The position numbers and the translations under genes were made by a program. Below, piece by piece: positions 6,631 through 7,468 of a DNA stretch of 7,468 nt. How positions within the stretch are numbered: the first letter of the stretch is position 1; each line of letters starts with the position of its first letter. Source of the stretch: an uncultured Pseudomonadota bacterium (GTDB taxonomy: Bacteria; Pseudomonadota; Gammaproteobacteria; Burkholderiales; Methylophilaceae); assembly GCA_903854305.1 (NCBI GenBank), contig CAINWC010000142.1:1-7468 (forward strand). Reading direction: 5' to 3'. The notes under the pieces are model-generated. The model made no database searches. It was given only the letters and a program-made list of their open reading frames with translations, and was not told the DNA's origin.

Positions 6631-6678
6631 TAGCAAACGATAAAATTGCGACTAAAGTTAAGTAGTGTTTTACGTAAA

Positions 6679-7182
6679 TTATTTTTTACCTAATAATTTC
6701 AATACCTTATCTGTAATGTCAATCTTATCCGCTGCGTAAGCAACACCGCTATACATCACTAAATCATAGCTTTCTGCTTTAGCAACGGTTTGTACGGCTT
6801 TATTGATACGGTCTTGTAGGCTACCAAGTTCTTCATTTTTACGTAGATTAATATCCTCACGTAATTCACGTTGTTTACGTTGAAACTCAACTTTAATATT
6901 TTGCACATCACGCTCTTTATTGCGACGCTCAGCTTCGCTGATGGTTAAACCATCTTTATCCAATACGGTTTCCAGCTCTTTGATTTGCTTCGCCATGCGA
7001 TCCAATTCTTGTGAACGTGGACTAAATTCACGCTCTAATTTCTTACCGCTTTCTGCTGTTTGTGGCGCTTCTTGCAAGATTTTATCCACTTGAACATAGC
7101 CAACTTTTAATTCCGCAGACTGTGCACTTAATGCAAATGTCATCAAGCTTGCTACAACTAATTTTTTCAATGTGTTACTCAA
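6679..7182 (-). CDS. skp: Periplasmic OMP chaperone Skp/OmpH
   Basis: A 167-aa protein (E. coli Skp precursor is 161 aa). The trimeric, tentacle-shaped chaperone holds unfolded outer-membrane proteins in the periplasm and delivers them to the BAM complex. A Sec signal peptide occupies residues 1-22 (lysines 6-7, hydrophobic core, then SAQS before AELKVGYV). The mature part starts with the family strand VGYVQVDKILQE. It continues with a long charged coiled coil (about 45-125, rich in K, E, R and Q) and ends with the small C-terminal strand/helix containing YDLVMYSGVAYA. The start is TTG: AGGAGA lies 6-7 nt upstream and no ATG is available. It follows bamA in the usual order. Family assignment is firm although sequence identity in Skp is generally low. 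Confidence 0.93.
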   Translation of the reverse strand: MSNTLKKLVVASLMTFALSAQSAELKVGYVQVDKILQEAPQTAESGKKLEREFSPRSQELDRMAKQIKELETVLDKDGLTISEAERRNKERDVQNIKVEFQRKQRELREDINLRKNEELGSLQDRINKAVQTVAKAESYDLVMYSGVAYAADKIDITDKVLKLLGKK

Positions 7183-7188
7183 TTAATA

Positions 7189-7194
7189 TCTCCT
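7189..7194 (-). promoter_or_regulatory. Strong Shine-Dalgarno for skp, fixing a TTG start
   Basis: On the minus strand AGGAGA lies 6 nt before TTG at 7182-7180. The next in-frame TTG (7170) would be about 18 nt away, too far. The good spacing makes TTG at 7182 the convincing start. Confidence 0.75.
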
Positions 7195-7219
7195 AAAACG
7201 ACCACTTTTCAATTATGTT

Positions 7220-7228
7220 ATTATGCCA
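7220..7228 (-). promoter_or_regulatory. Possible extended -10 promoter in the bamA-skp gap
   Basis: On the minus strand TGGCATAAT reads as an extended -10 element (TGn plus CATAAT, five of six to consensus), about 40 nt upstream of the skp start. No good -35 is seen at 16-18 bp; that region is occupied by a small palindrome (TAGATA-GAT-TATCTA, 7238-7252). A local promoter for skp and the lpx genes is plausible, because in enterobacteria internal promoters also serve this cluster, but the sequence support is modest. Confidence 0.3.
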
Positions 7229-7237
7229 CAAGACCAT

Positions 7238-7252
7238 TAGATAGATTATCTA
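7238..7252. repeat. Short perfect palindrome in the bamA-skp gap
   Basis: TAGATA (7238-7243) and TATCTA (7247-7252) are inverted repeats around a 3-nt centre. It lies just upstream of the possible extended -10 element for skp, in the 97-nt region between the bamA stop and the skp ribosome site. It has no T-run, so it is not a terminator. It could be an operator-like site or a chance AT-rich palindrome. Confidence 0.35.
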
Positions 7253-7288
7253 GCAAGCCTGTATGTTGCAATTTAAGCTAGCAAAACT

Positions 7289-7468
7289 CTAGAACTGAGA
7301 GCCAAGTTGGAATTGTATGGTTTCAGTTTTATCATTTACGGTGCTATTTAATGCTTTAGCATAAACAAGCTTTAAAGGACCAAATGGTGAAAACCAACTA
7401 ATGCCAACGCCAGTTGAGTAACGTAACTCACTCAAACTATATGATGAGCTAGAACCATAGACGTTACC
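7289..7468 (-). CDS. bamA: Outer membrane protein assembly factor BamA, C-terminal end (5' part outside window)
   Basis: The last 59 codons, ending TAG at 7289-7291 on the minus strand. BamA is the Omp85-family 16-strand beta-barrel at the core of the BAM complex, which folds and inserts outer-membrane proteins. The fragment covers the last barrel strands: RYSTGVGISWFSPFGPLKL (16-34), closely matching the Omp85 pattern S-A-G-x-x-x-x-W-x-S-P-x-G-P-L in E. coli BamA, then YAKALN, and the final strand ETIQFQLGSQF ending in phenylalanine, the terminal aromatic of the beta-signal. The downstream order skp-lpxD-fabZ-lpxA-lpxB confirms it. POTRA domains and most of the barrel lie beyond the window edge. 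Confidence 0.93.
   Translation of the reverse strand, partial: GNVYGSSSSYSLSELRYSTGVGISWFSPFGPLKLVYAKALNSTVNDKTETIQFQLGSQF

Noticed and set aside
6669..6678. Perfect 10-bp palindrome TTTACGTAAA just after the skp stop.
   Set aside because: It is too short and AT-rich to call a regulatory site, there is no promoter element beside it, and no T-run that would suggest a terminator.

Overview
The window reads as chromosomal housekeeping DNA from a Gram-negative proteobacterium with an AT-leaning genome (GC roughly low 40s by eye). The most likely source is a betaproteobacterium, perhaps of the Methylophilaceae type. That placement is inferred from protein wording and gene neighbourhood only. No RNA genes, insertion sequences, CRISPR arrays or phage genes were seen.

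The right two thirds (about 2490-7468, minus strand) is the classical outer-membrane/lipid A cluster, transcribed right to left: bamA (3' end only), skp/ompH, lpxD, fabZ, lpxA, lpxB, rnhB. BamA assembles outer-membrane proteins and Skp escorts them across the periplasm. FabZ works in fatty-acid elongation, using the same 3-hydroxyacyl-ACP pool that feeds LpxA and LpxD. LpxA, LpxD and LpxB make the lipid A disaccharide precursor. RnhB (RNase HII) is a conserved passenger at the end of the cluster. Gaps are 9 nt (lpxA/lpxB), 3 nt (fabZ/lpxA), 20 nt (lpxB/rnhB), about 48 nt (skp/lpxD), 74 nt (lpxD/fabZ) and 106 nt (bamA/skp), which fits one operon.

The left third is on the plus strand: the 3' end of a Maf/YceF-type nucleotide pyrophosphatase (2-142), an exported DUF4139-family protein (253-1698), and a tetrapyrrole-methylase-fold SAM methyltransferase related to RsmI, starting at GTG (1770-2480). 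The plus-strand genes and the lpx operon converge at 2480/2490. They share an AT-rich hairpin at 2486-2514 that looks like a bidirectional terminator and lies partly inside the end of rnhB.

I found no new multi-gene system. The points worth a second look are small: a bulky valine in LpxA at the acyl-chain ruler position, non-ATG starts (TTG for skp, GTG for the methyltransferase with an overlapping ATG-TGA start-stop), weak or absent Shine-Dalgarno sequences at lpxD, lpxB and rnhB, the terminator coded inside rnhB, and an uncharacterised DUF4139 gene between maf and the methyltransferase.
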